A DNA stretch of 64,000 nucleotides from Goekera deserti. GTDB lineage: Bacteria > Actinomycetota > Actinomycetes > Mycobacteriales > Geodermatophilaceae. Shown here piece by piece: positions 27,946-35,660 of this stretch. The notes beneath the pieces were generated by a model, which ran no database searches, was not told the origin of the DNA, and saw only the letters and a program-made list of their open reading frames with translations. The position numbers and the translations under genes were made by a program. The number at the start of each line of letters is the position of its first letter. Position 1 is the stretch's first letter. The stretch lies in contig NZ_JAAGWK010000024.1 in the NCBI RefSeq assembly GCF_010685995.1, positions 120,771 to 184,770 of the forward strand. The letters run 5' to 3'.

Positions 27946-28428
27946 TCAGCTGCTGCCCAGGCGCAGCGTGTGCTCGGGGTCCAGCCGGTCCAGCACCACC
28001 GCGAGCGTGGCACCGAGCTCCTGGACCTGCTGCTCGGAGAGCACGTCGAACAGCGCCTCGCGGACGGCGCCGACGTGTCCCGGGGCGACCGAGCGCACCA
28101 GGTCGGACCCGGCGTCGGTGAGCACCGCGAGGTTCCCCCGGCCGTCCTCCGCCGAGCGCTCCCGGCGCACCCACCCACGTTCCTCCAGCCGGGCGATCGT
28201 GTGCGACAGCCGGCTCTGCGACTGGTTGGAGACCCGGGCCAGCTCGCTCATCCGCCGGCTGCGTCCCGGGGCCTCCGACAGCATCGCCAGCACGATGTAG
28301 GCCGGGTGCGTGATCCCGGCGTCGCGCTGCATCTGGGCGTCCAGCACCCGGGGCAGCAGCTCGGCGACGGCCAGCCACGACCGCCAGACCCGCTGCTGCT
28401 CGTCGGTCAACCACGGCTGCTCACCCAC
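27946..28428 (-). CDS. MarR-family transcriptional regulator
   Basis: A 160-residue winged-helix protein. The recognition region reads MSELARVSNQSQSRLSHTIARLEERGWVRRE (shown in part), and the wing contains DGRGNLAVLTDAG, both typical MarR features. N- and C-terminal helices supply the dimer interface. It uses the start at 28428 and is divergent from the Ruc-like gene 198 bp away. Its target and ligand are unknown; no drug exporter lies next to it. Confidence 0.92.
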   Translation of the reverse strand: MGEQPWLTDEQQRVWRSWLAVAELLPRVLDAQMQRDAGITHPAYIVLAMLSEAPGRSRRMSELARVSNQSQSRLSHTIARLEERGWVRRERSAEDGRGNLAVLTDAGSDLVRSVAPGHVGAVREALFDVLSEQQVQELGATLAVVLDRLDPEHTLRLGSS

Positions 28429-28626
28429 GCCCGGACCGTACCTGCCGGCCCGTGTCCGCCCGGTGTCGGTGCGTGTGCGCGACGGCCCGCACGACGCCGC
28501 CCACCCCGGCCGGACGACGACGCGCCGGGAACCGGCCGTGGACGCCTGGTGGGCGAGGGCGCATCATTGGCAGTCGCCGGGCGCGAGTGCCAGCCCGGAG
28601 ACCTGTCGACGAGGAGTAGCACCGCT

Positions 28627-29016
28627 GTGCCCACGTACCAGTACGCCTGCACCAACCCCGAGACCAAGCACGAGTTCGAGGTCGTGCAGTCCTTCACCGA
28701 CGCCCCGGTGAGCGTCTGCCCGGAGTGTGGCGCCGCGGTGCGCAAGGTCTACGGCTCGGTCGGCGTGGTGTTCAAGGGCTCCGGCTTCTACCGCACCGAC
28801 AGCCGCAAGGCCGAGAGCTCGTCGTCCGCGTCGTCGTCGTCGAAGGAGTCCTCGTCCAAGGACTCGTCGTCGAAGGAGTCGTCCTCGTCGTCCAAGGACT
28901 CCTCCTCGTCGGGCAAGGACTCCTCCGGCTCGGGGTCCGCCAGCAGCTCGTCGAGCAGCACGCCGTCGTCCAGCAGCTCCTCGTCCAGCTCCTCGGGGGC
29001 CGGCTCCGCCGGCTGA
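28627..29016 (+). CDS. FmdB-type zinc-ribbon protein, Ruc (Rv0991c)-like, serine-rich tail
   Basis: A 129-residue protein. The first 60 residues are the FmdB/CxxC-CxxC zinc-ribbon domain, beginning VPTYQYAC and continuing with CPECG (31-35) and GVVFKGSGFYRTDSR. The tail of about 65 residues is almost all Ser with Lys/Asp/Glu. The mycobacterial equivalent, Rv0991c (Ruc), is a redox-regulated chaperone whose four cysteines hold zinc. Here the first pair is incomplete: C8 is followed by TNP, so the second cysteine (position 11) is proline. His15 might replace it. GAGGAG lies upstream of GTG 28627. Gene order with mscL and the folate gene agrees with mycobacteria. Confidence 0.88.
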   Translation: MPTYQYACTNPETKHEFEVVQSFTDAPVSVCPECGAAVRKVYGSVGVVFKGSGFYRTDSRKAESSSSASSSSKESSSKDSSSKESSSSSKDSSSSGKDSSGSGSASSSSSSTPSSSSSSSSSSGAGSAG

Positions 29017-29128
29017 GGCCCGCTCGTCCCGGCCTGCGGCAGCGGCCCGGCGGCGAGAGCCTCCCCCGTTCGGGTTGATCCGGACGGCCCGCCTGCCGAC
29101 CCTCCACAGGAGCGGGAGGAGGCGGCAG

Positions 29129-29875
29129 ATGACCAGCAGCGCAGGACACCCGACCCCGGGCGGCACCCGGAGCCCGGCACCCCGCCGGGCCCCGCGGCCG
29201 GGTGTGGTCGCCGCGCGCCGCCGGCGCGAGGAGCGCCGTGCCCGCTGGTACGGCACCGGCCTGAGCCTGGCCGCGGTGTGCCTGACCACCGGCTTCGTGC
29301 TGTCGGTCTCGCCCGTCGACCTGCCCGGCCCGACGGCCGTGCCCTCGCCGGCCGCCGTCGTGGTCGGCGTCGCGCCGGTCGCCCCGAACGGCACGGTGCC
29401 GGTGCCGTCCCAGGACGCGGTCCCTGCGGCACCCACCCGCGCGCAGCCGGTGATGCCCCTGCCGGCGCCGGACACCGGCTCGGCCTTCGTCCCGTACGCG
29501 CCGTACGGCGTGCCGCCCACCTTCGCCCCGCCGACGTCGGAGTGCGGTGGCTACGGCAACCCGCGGCAGATCACGCCCGGCATCGAGGTGGGCCCCGGGC
29601 AGGCGACGGCCAGCTGGCAGGCGGACGGCCGGGACGCCGTCATCGGCTACCGGGTCACCGCGGTGACCCTGGACCTGGTGGGCGGCGCGCAGCCCGAGCC
29701 GCCCACGCAGACCGTCGGCCAGCGCGACGACTGCGGCCCGGTGTCGGTGACCATCACCGGCCTGCCCAGCGGCGGGCGGTACGTGTTCTGGCTGGAGGAG
29801 CAGGTGGTCAGCTCCATCGACGGCGTGGCGAGGTTCGTGCAGGTCGGCTGGTCCCCGGGCGTGGTGATCGGCTAG
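29129..29875 (+). CDS. Membrane-anchored exported protein, unknown function
   Basis: A 248-residue protein: basic N-terminus (about 1-42), one hydrophobic segment (about 43-62), a Pro/Val/Ala-rich linker to about 140, then a roughly 100-residue globular domain beginning near TSECGGYGNP with two cysteines (about 141 and 196) that could form a disulfide. The end of the domain (VTITGLPSGGRYVFWLEEQ) reads like a fibronectin-type or Ig-like beta-sandwich. ATG 29129 has GGGAGGAGG upstream. No family name assigned. Confidence 0.7.
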   Translation: MTSSAGHPTPGGTRSPAPRRAPRPGVVAARRRREERRARWYGTGLSLAAVCLTTGFVLSVSPVDLPGPTAVPSPAAVVVGVAPVAPNGTVPVPSQDAVPAAPTRAQPVMPLPAPDTGSAFVPYAPYGVPPTFAPPTSECGGYGNPRQITPGIEVGPGQATASWQADGRDAVIGYRVTAVTLDLVGGAQPEPPTQTVGQRDDCGPVSVTITGLPSGGRYVFWLEEQVVSSIDGVARFVQVGWSPGVVIG

Positions 29876-29979
29876 CACGTGCGGCGCCGGGCGGCCGGTC
29901 GTCGTCCACAGCGGTGCGGTGGGTCCACAGCCGTCCGCGACGGTGACCGGGGCGACTGCTGCCCGACCAGCATCGACGC

Positions 29980-30660
29980 GTGCCCCGTCTGCGTCGACCC
30001 CGCCATCCCCTGCACCTGCTGCGCCAGCTCGGCGCCCTGGTGCTGGTGGCCGCCGCCCTGGTGGTCGCGGTCCGCCCACCCGCGCCGGGCACGGCGGGCC
30101 CGGCCCCGGGCACCCCGGCGGTCGTGGCCGCCCGCGACCTGCCGGCCGGCACCGTCCTGGCAGCGGCGGACCTCACCGTCGCCGACGTGCCGGTCGGGCT
30201 GCGCCCGCTCGGTGCCGCCGGTGACCCGGCCGAGCTCGTCGACCAGGTGCTGGCCGGGCCGGTGCAGGCCGGGGAGCTGGTCACCCGGGTCCGCCTGGTC
30301 GGCCCGGGCCTGTGGTCCCAGGTGCCCGCCGGTGAGGTGGCGGCCCCGGTACGGCTGGCCGACCTGGCCGTCGCCGGGCTGCTGCGCGCCGGCGACCGGG
30401 TCGACGTGCTGGCCAGCGCACCGGCCGACGGTGGGTCCGGGGCAGTGGAGTCCGAGGTGGTGGCCCCGGCGGCGCTGGTGCTGGCCGTGCCCACGGGCGA
30501 GGAGGGCCCGGTGGGCGTGGCGGGCACCGGCCCGAGCGGGCTGCTGGTGCTCGCCGTGCCCCCGTCGACCGCCGCCCGGCTGGCCGCCGCGGCGGTGACC
30601 GCGACACTCACCGTCACCGTCGTCCGACCGTCACACGACGTGCCTAGGCTGCCGCCATGA
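29980..30660 (+). CDS. SAF-domain protein (CpaB-like), membrane anchored
   Basis: A 226-residue protein with a basic N-terminus, one membrane helix (about 16-32) and an SAF/CpaB-type domain starting VVAARDLPAGTVLAAADL, continuing with VLAGPVQAGELVTRVRLVG. CpaB proteins assemble Flp pili, but no other pilus gene is present, so this looks like the stand-alone actinobacterial version found next to mscL. GTG 29980. Its stop overlaps the mscL ATG as ATGA, so the two are coupled. Confidence 0.82.
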   Translation: MPRLRRPRHPLHLLRQLGALVLVAAALVVAVRPPAPGTAGPAPGTPAVVAARDLPAGTVLAAADLTVADVPVGLRPLGAAGDPAELVDQVLAGPVQAGELVTRVRLVGPGLWSQVPAGEVAAPVRLADLAVAGLLRAGDRVDVLASAPADGGSGAVESEVVAPAALVLAVPTGEEGPVGVAGTGPSGLLVLAVPPSTAARLAAAAVTATLTVTVVRPSHDVPRLPP

Positions 30661-31079
30661 TCAAGGGCTTCAAGGACTTCCTGCTGCGCGGCAACGTCGT
30701 CGACCTCGCCGTCGCGGTGGTGATCGGCGCGGCGTTCACCGCGGTCGTCACCGCGTTCACCGACTCGTTCCTGACCCCGCTGATCGGTCTGGTCGGTGGT
30801 GGCGGCGTCGACGGGGGCACGTTCGAGGTCGACGGCCAGACGTTCACCTACGGCGCGTTCATCAGCCAGGTGATCACCTTCGTGCTCACCGCGGCCGTCG
30901 TCTACGTCGTCGTCGTGGTGCCGCTGAAGAAGGTCATGGAGCGCCGGCAGCGCGGCGAGGAGCCCGGGCCGGTGTCCCCCACCGAGGTCGAGCTGCTGAC
31001 CGAGATCCGCGACCTGCTGCGCAGCCAGCAGGGCCTCGGGGAGCGTCCGCCCCCGGCGCCCGGTGTCACCGGCCGCTGA
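30657..31079 (+). CDS. mscL: Large-conductance mechanosensitive channel
   Basis: Pentameric safety valve that opens on hypo-osmotic shock. The 140-residue protein begins with the amphipathic MIKGFKDFLLRGNVVDLAVAVV, whose pore-lining helix has the expected small residues. It has a periplasmic loop with a duplicated glycine stretch, a second helix, and a C-terminal bundle with EVELLTEIRDLL. ATG 30657 overlaps the SAF gene. Confidence 0.97.
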   Translation: MIKGFKDFLLRGNVVDLAVAVVIGAAFTAVVTAFTDSFLTPLIGLVGGGGVDGGTFEVDGQTFTYGAFISQVITFVLTAAVVYVVVVVPLKKVMERRQRGEEPGPVSPTEVELLTEIRDLLRSQQGLGERPPPAPGVTGR

Positions 31080-31123
31080 GCGCGCTCCGGTCGCCGTGCA
31101 CCCCGGGGCGCCTCAGCGGCCGG
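31069..31123. terminator. Inverted repeat spanning both stop codons of mscL and the LysE gene
   Basis: CCGGCCGCTGAG (31069-31080) and CTCAGCGGCCGG (31112-31123) pair perfectly over 12 bp, with a 31-base loop. Each arm contains the last codons and stop of one of the two convergent genes. Confidence 0.6.
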
Positions 31124-31754
31124 CGAGACCCAGCCGCAGACCGAAGCCGACCAGCACCGAGCCGGTCACCCCGTCGACGGTCCGCTGCACCCGCGGGCGC
31201 TGCAGCGCCACGCGCAGCCGGCCGACGCCCAGGATCAGCAGGGCGAACCACACCAGGCCGAGCACGTCGTGCACCAGCGCGAGCAGCAGTCCCATCGCCA
31301 GCGGGGACGCACCGTCGGGGATGAAGGGCGGCAGCACGGCGATGTAGAAGGCGCCGATCTTGGGGTTCAGCAGGTTGGTGAGCAGCCCGGTGCGCCAGGC
31401 CTGCCACCCGCTGCGCCCGGCGGCCTGCTCGGCCGCCCGGGTGTCGGCCGGGGCGGGTGCCCGCCGCAGGGCACCGACCAGCAGGCGGGCACCCAGCCAC
31501 ACCATGTACGCGGCGCCGACCACCCGCAGCACGGTGTACGCGACCGTCGAGGCGGTCAGCAGCGCCGAGACGCCGACCGCCGCCGCCACGCCCCAGACCA
31601 GCGCGCCGCTGCCGATGCCGAGCGCGGTGAGGAACGCGTCCCGGCGGCCCTGGGTCATCGCCGCGCGCAGCACCAGGGCGGTGTCCAGCCCCGGCAGCAG
31701 GGTCAGCAGACCGGCCACCACCGCGAACCCGCCGACCGCCTGGAGCACGCTCAT
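31113..31754 (-). CDS. LysE/RhtB-family amino acid exporter
   Basis: A 213-residue exporter with six hydrophobic segments. The N-terminal LLTLLPGLDTALVLRAA carries the family's P-G-x-D motif and the middle has NLLNPKIGAFYIAVLPPFI, the most conserved LysE signature. ATG 31754 is preferred over a longer GTG form. It converges on mscL and shares the terminator. The substrate (amino acid or homoserine lactone) cannot be stated. Confidence 0.93.
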   Translation of the reverse strand: MSVLQAVGGFAVVAGLLTLLPGLDTALVLRAAMTQGRRDAFLTALGIGSGALVWGVAAAVGVSALLTASTVAYTVLRVVGAAYMVWLGARLLVGALRRAPAPADTRAAEQAAGRSGWQAWRTGLLTNLLNPKIGAFYIAVLPPFIPDGASPLAMGLLLALVHDVLGLVWFALLILGVGRLRVALQRPRVQRTVDGVTGSVLVGFGLRLGLAGR

Positions 31755-31831
31755 CGCCGCACTGTCCCAGACGCACGCCACAGCGGTGCCCGCGGCCGCC
31801 GGCGGGCCGGGAGGACGGCCGCCCCCGGTGC

Positions 31832-31906
31832 CACCGGCGGGCCGGGGAGCTCGGTCGCTGCCCCGGCGTCACCGGCGGGCCGGCCGGGGAGCTCAGTCGC
31901 TGCCCC
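31832..31906. repeat. Direct repeat duplicating the 3' end of the 55-residue gene
   Basis: Copy 1 (31832-31864) and copy 2 (31870-31906) share CACCGGCGGGCCGG and GGGGAGCTC-GTCGCTGCCCC; copy 2 has four extra bases (GGCC). Copy 2 contains the stop and last codons of the small gene at 31893; in copy 1 the equivalent TGA reads CGA. Confidence 0.65.
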
Positions 31907-32060
31907 AGTGAGGGGGGCGGTCCTCCAGGTAGCGGCGGTCGGTGTCGTCGGCGTCCTCGACCCGCTCGCCCCAGCCGACGTCGGTGTCGTCGGCGGCCCG
32001 CTCGAGCCGGGGCGCGACCGGCGGCCGGGGGGCCGCGTCGTCCTCGTGGGGCGTGCTCAT
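31893..32060 (-). CDS. Small acidic protein, unknown
   Basis: A 55-residue protein beginning MSTPHEDDAAPRPPVAPRLE and ending PPHWGSD, with many Asp/Glu (ADDTDVGWGERVEDADDTD). Its ATG overlaps the stop of the YbaK-like gene as ATGA, and the reading frame keeps actinobacterial codon use, so I consider it real. Probably disordered. No function proposed. Confidence 0.65.
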   Translation of the reverse strand: MSTPHEDDAAPRPPVAPRLERAADDTDVGWGERVEDADDTDRRYLEDRPPHWGSD

Positions 32061-32614
32061 CCGACCGGCTGCCCGAGCCCGGGGAGCACCTCGGCGCCGG
32101 GCAGGCCGGCCAGCACCCGGCCGGGCAGGGCCAGCTTGGCGCCCCGGGTGCCCGATCCCACGACGAGCCAGTCCGCGTCGGCGACCGCCTGGTCCACCAG
32201 CAGCGGCCAGGACACCGGGAGCCCCACCGGGGTGATCCCGCCGTAGGCCATCCCGCTCTCGGCGACGGCGACGTCCTGCGCGGCGAAGGAGGCCTTGCGG
32301 GCGCCCAGGTGCCGGCGCACCAGCCCGTTCACGTCGGCCCGGGTCGTGGCCAGCACCAGGCACGCGGCGAGCGTGGTGTCCGCACCCCGCCGGGCCGCCA
32401 CCACCACGCAGTTCGCCGACGCCGCGAGCGGCACCCCGTAGGCGTCGGTGAAGGCGGCCGTGTCGGCGAGCGCGTCGTCGACCGGGGCGACCCAGACGTC
32501 GTCCCCGAGGCCGGTGGCCGCGCTCGCCACCGGCCCGGCCAGCAGGTGCCGGTGCGTGGCGACGGGCTGCCAGTCCAGGGTGCCCAGCTGCGGGGCGGCC
32601 ACGGGTGGGGGCAT
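32057..32614 (-). CDS. YbaK/EbsC-family (ProX-like) tRNA-editing-type protein
   Basis: A 185-residue protein of the YbaK/ProRS-INS fold, whose members deacylate mischarged tRNAs such as Cys-tRNA-Pro. The segment RRHLGARKASFAAQDVAVAESGMAYGG (in part) with the conserved Lys, and the ITPVGLP loop, match the family. ATG 32614 chosen; an upstream GTG would add 12 weak residues. Followed by an overlapping 55-residue gene. Confidence 0.88.
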   Translation of the reverse strand: MPPPVAAPQLGTLDWQPVATHRHLLAGPVASAATGLGDDVWVAPVDDALADTAAFTDAYGVPLAASANCVVVAARRGADTTLAACLVLATTRADVNGLVRRHLGARKASFAAQDVAVAESGMAYGGITPVGLPVSWPLLVDQAVADADWLVVGSGTRGAKLALPGRVLAGLPGAEVLPGLGQPVG

Positions 32615-32750
32615 GCACCGATCGTCCGACACCGGGCCGCGGCCGCGCACCCGGGGTCGCTCCGCACAGCGGTGGGCGGTGCCGCCCGGGGGTGTCGCTC
32701 ACCGGCGGGCGGGTGCTGCCGGGCCGGGCCCGCTGGGCGAGGATGGGCCC

Positions 32751-33107
32751 ATGATCGGCCAGCTGCACTCCGTCGTGATCGACGCGCCCGACGCGCACGC
32801 CCTGGCGACCTTCTACGCCGGCCTGCTCGGCATGGACGTGCGCGGCGAGCCCGGCGACGACTGGGTCGTCGTCACCGGCGCGGGATACCGGCTGGCGTTC
32901 CAACAGGCCCCCGACCTGCGCGCGCCCGACTGGCCCGACCCGGAGCGGCCGCAGCAGTTCCACCTGGACGTGCGGGTCGCCGACGTCGAGGTGGCCGAGC
33001 CGCAGGTGCTCGCCCTCGGCGCGCGCCGGCTGCCGGGCGGCGGGGGCGACTTCCGGGTCTACGCCGACCCGGCCGGCCACCCGTTCTGCCTGGTGTGGGA
33101 CGCGTGA
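32751..33107 (+). CDS. VOC (glyoxalase/bleomycin-resistance fold) protein
   Basis: A 118-residue vicinal-oxygen-chelate protein with two beta-alpha-beta-beta-beta units: LHSVVIDAPDAHALATFYAGLLGM at the start and DFRVYADPAGHPFCLVW at the end. Metal ligands cannot be fixed because the first-position residue is a histidine in QLHSVV and the last acidic ligand is not obvious. Substrate unknown. ATG 32751. Confidence 0.88.
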   Translation: MIGQLHSVVIDAPDAHALATFYAGLLGMDVRGEPGDDWVVVTGAGYRLAFQQAPDLRAPDWPDPERPQQFHLDVRVADVEVAEPQVLALGARRLPGGGGDFRVYADPAGHPFCLVWDA

Positions 33108-33150
33108 GCCCCGCCACCCCCCGTCCCGGCCCGTCCACCAGGGAGACCCG

Positions 33151-33573
33151 ATGAGCACCGACCCGACCACGTCCCCCGACCTGACCGCCGCCGGTGCGTT
33201 CGTGACCGCCAGCGGGTTCCGGCCGACCGAGACCAGCGGCACCCGCGTCGCCGGCCACGCCGACCTCGGCCCGGATCAGCACACCCCGTGGGGCGTGGTG
33301 CACGGTGGGGTCTACGCCACCATCGTGGAGTCCGCGGCCAGCATCGGGGCCAGTGCCGCCGTCGCCGGGAACGGGCAGTTCGCCGTCGGGGTCAACAACA
33401 GCACCGACTTCCTGCGCGCGATGACCGCCGGCCGGGTGGACGTCGTCGCCGAGCCGCTGCAGCAGGGCCGGGTGCAGCAGCTGTGGCTGGTGGTCATCAC
33501 CCGGGCCGAGGACGGCAAGACGGTGGCCCGCGGCCAGGTCCGGTTGCAGAACGTACGGCTGCCCGCCCGGTGA
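33151..33573 (+). CDS. PaaI-type hotdog-fold thioesterase
   Basis: A 140-residue acyl-CoA thioesterase of the PaaI/YigI class. The hotdog helix region has TPWGVVHGGVYATIVESAAS, where the HGG and the following acidic residue are the expected active-site features, and the C-terminal strand pattern is complete. GGGAGACCC lies just upstream of ATG 33151. Its stop overlaps the next gene as GTGA. Confidence 0.9.
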   Translation: MSTDPTTSPDLTAAGAFVTASGFRPTETSGTRVAGHADLGPDQHTPWGVVHGGVYATIVESAASIGASAAVAGNGQFAVGVNNSTDFLRAMTAGRVDVVAEPLQQGRVQQLWLVVITRAEDGKTVARGQVRLQNVRLPAR

Positions 33574-34457
33574 CCCCGCGTGCCCGCCGGGCGCTCGACG
33601 CCGCCACGACGGTGGCCCGGGCGCACGGCCTCACCGTCGGCGAGCCCGTGGTGCTGGCGGACGGGCAGAACGCGGTGGTGCACCTGCGGCCGGCGCCGGT
33701 GGTCGCCCGGGTGGCCACCTGCACCAGGCTGCTGCGCCCGGACACCCGGCGGCACTTCGGCCGGGAGGTCGCCCTGGCCTCCGCGCTGTCCGCGGCCGGG
33801 GCGGCCGTCGTCCCGCCGTCGGGCGAGCTCCCGCCCGGGCCGCACGTGCAGGACGGGCTGACCGTGTCGTTCTGGCGACATGTCGACATCTCGACGTCCG
33901 AACAGCCGACTCCCGAGACCGTCGGGCGGGCGCTGGGCGACCTGCACGCCGTGCTGGCCACGCTGCCCGACGACCTCGTCGCCGACGGCAGCCCGCTGGA
34001 CACCCCGCTGGACGACCTCGCCGTCTTCGGCGAGCGCGCGGCCGAGCTGGGTGCCGAGCCCGGGGCCGTGCGGCGCGCCGGTGATCTGGTGGCCCGGCTG
34101 GGCCCGCTGCTCGCCGGCCGGCCGGGCGGGCTGCTGCACGGCGACACCCACCCGGGCAACCTGCTGGGCACCCCGGGTGGCTGGCTGTCGACCGACCTGG
34201 AGGACTGCTGCCGTGGCCCGGTCGGCTGGGACCTGGCCTGCCTGCGCCGTACCGCGCGGCTGGACGGCCGCGCCGCCGTCGACGCCACGCCGTTCCCCAT
34301 GGACGACGAGGAACTGGCGCCGTTCAGCTGGCTGCGCAGCCTGCACGTGGCGGCGCGGTGGCACGTGGCCGCCACCCGGGAGCAGCGCTGGCTGCCCGAG
34401 GCGCGCGCGCTGCTGGCCCGCGCGGTCGACGAGGTCACCGCCGGCCTCGGCGACTGA
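33570..34457 (+). CDS. Aminoglycoside-phosphotransferase-family kinase
   Basis: A 295-residue APH/ChoK-type small-molecule kinase. It has LADGQNAVVHLRPAPVVARV (N-lobe), the catalytic loop LLHGDTHPGNLL (Asp and Asn) and STDLEDCCRGPVGWDLA replacing the usual D-x-E metal motif. Members of this family phosphorylate sugars, choline or antibiotics, and nothing here identifies the substrate. GTG 33570 overlaps the thioesterase stop by four bases. Confidence 0.9.
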   Translation: MTPRARRALDAATTVARAHGLTVGEPVVLADGQNAVVHLRPAPVVARVATCTRLLRPDTRRHFGREVALASALSAAGAAVVPPSGELPPGPHVQDGLTVSFWRHVDISTSEQPTPETVGRALGDLHAVLATLPDDLVADGSPLDTPLDDLAVFGERAAELGAEPGAVRRAGDLVARLGPLLAGRPGGLLHGDTHPGNLLGTPGGWLSTDLEDCCRGPVGWDLACLRRTARLDGRAAVDATPFPMDDEELAPFSWLRSLHVAARWHVAATREQRWLPEARALLARAVDEVTAGLGD

Positions 34458-34535
34458 GCCCGCCCACCGGCACCCGACCAGCGCCCCGCCCTCCGACGTC
34501 AGGCCCATCACGGCTGGGTCGCCGGCTCGAGGGGC

Positions 34536-34583
34536 GAGCGGCTCGGAAGCCGAGCGGCTCGGGAGCCGAGCGGCTCGGGAGCC
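34536..34583. repeat. Three tandem 16-bp repeats with palindromic core
   Basis: GAGCGGCTCGGAAGCC followed by two exact GAGCGGCTCGGGAGCC copies. Each contains GGCTC-GG-GAGCC, a short hairpin. The array lies between convergent genes and may act as a terminator. Confidence 0.75.
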
Positions 34584-34602
34584 GACAGGCGCGGGGCCGG
34601 GG

Positions 34603-35547
34603 TCAGCCCACCAGGGCCGGGCCGGGCAGCGCGGCGGCCGGGGCGTCGGGCACCGCGGCCGGGTCCAGGGTCACCCGGAACAGCGCGCGCGGGTCCTGCA
34701 GCGTGGCCGGCGGCAGCGCGGCCGAGCGCGCCACCACCCGGGTGAACCGGGCCGGTCGGCGGTGCGGCAGCAGTTCCCGCCCGGCGAAGGCGTAGTCGCC
34801 CACGACCTCGCCGAGCAGCAGCCCGGCACCACGCTCGACGGGCAGGCCGACCAGGTCGCCGGGCGCCATCTCGTCCAGCAGCACCGACAGCTGGCGCAGG
34901 TCCTTGCCGGGGCGCTTGCCGGACAGCTCCCGCGCCAGCGCGCGCAGCTCGGCCTGCCCCAGACCGGTGGCGTCCACGTCGACCCCGGACTGCGTGCCCA
35001 GGCCGACGACGCCGGTGGCCAGCGCGGCCCCCAGCTCCGGGTGCGCGCGCGGCCGCACCACCCACACCGGCACGCCCTGCGGCGGCTCCGCCGGGGGCAC
35101 CGGGTCGGCCGGTGGCCACACGTAGGGCAGGTCGTCGGGCTCGGCGCCGAACAGCGGCCGGTAGAAGTCCGGCTCCTTCGCCAGCAGGTTGGACCGGTGC
35201 GACCGGTGCAGGGCCTCGTCGCCCAGCCAGGAGGGCAGCAGACCGGCCGCGGCGAGGTCGGCCTGGTCGGCGCCGGCGACCTCGGGCGCGAACTCCGCGA
35301 TCAGCGTGGCGGTGCTGTCGGCGAAGCCGCGTTCGGTCCAGGCCCGCACCGTGGCCAGGCCGTACACCACCAGCGCCGCCGTCCGGCCGCGCCACATGGT
35401 CACCACCGGGTGCGAGGTCCAGCCGTAGTCGGGCAGCTCCAGGGCCCGCAGCACCTGCAGGGTCTCGACCCGCTGCTTGCCCAGCCGCGGGGAGTCGAGC
35501 GTGCGGGCGCTGTCGAGGAAGCCCGGGACGGGCAGGAAGGTCTGCAC
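34603..35547 (-). CDS. MSMEG_6728/pyrimidine-dimer-glycosylase-like protein with C-terminal Mrr-N-like domain
   Basis: A 314-residue two-domain protein. Residues 1-135 resemble the MSMEG_6728 family related to pyrimidine-dimer DNA glycosylase: QTFLPVPGFLDSARTLDSPR, LGKQRVETLQVLRAL, HPVVTMWRG and LHRSHRSNLL. After a Pro-rich linker, residues about 170-314 (VWVVRPRAHPELG, then PGDLVGLPVERGAGLLLGEV and YAF) resemble the N-terminal domain placed before Mrr-type nucleases. The frame runs further upstream, but GTG 35547 has AGGGA at good spacing and starts the conserved domain. A 16-bp palindrome lies 83 bp upstream. Function in DNA repair or defence is inference. Confidence 0.78.
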   Translation of the reverse strand: MQTFLPVPGFLDSARTLDSPRLGKQRVETLQVLRALELPDYGWTSHPVVTMWRGRTAALVVYGLATVRAWTERGFADSTATLIAEFAPEVAGADQADLAAAGLLPSWLGDEALHRSHRSNLLAKEPDFYRPLFGAEPDDLPYVWPPADPVPPAEPPQGVPVWVVRPRAHPELGAALATGVVGLGTQSGVDVDATGLGQAELRALARELSGKRPGKDLRQLSVLLDEMAPGDLVGLPVERGAGLLLGEVVGDYAFAGRELLPHRRPARFTRVVARSAALPPATLQDPRALFRVTLDPAAVPDAPAAALPGPALVG

Positions 35548-35629
35548 GACCGACGTCCCTGCCCGAGCCCGCGGGCGGTCAACCACCCAGCCGCCCGGGC
35601 CTAATCGGACGGCCGGTCCCACGAGCGCA

Positions 35630-35645
35630 CTTTCTGTACAGAAAG
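35630..35645. promoter_or_regulatory. Perfect 16-bp palindrome CTTTCTGTACAGAAAG
   Basis: AT-rich against its surroundings and flanked by GCGC on both sides (35625-35628 and 35647-35650). It lies 83 bp upstream of the glycosylase-like gene and 16 bp past the stop of the gene at 35661. It could be an operator or a hairpin terminator on the minus strand. Confidence 0.55.
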
Positions 35646-35660
35646 CGCGCGCCCGGGGGG

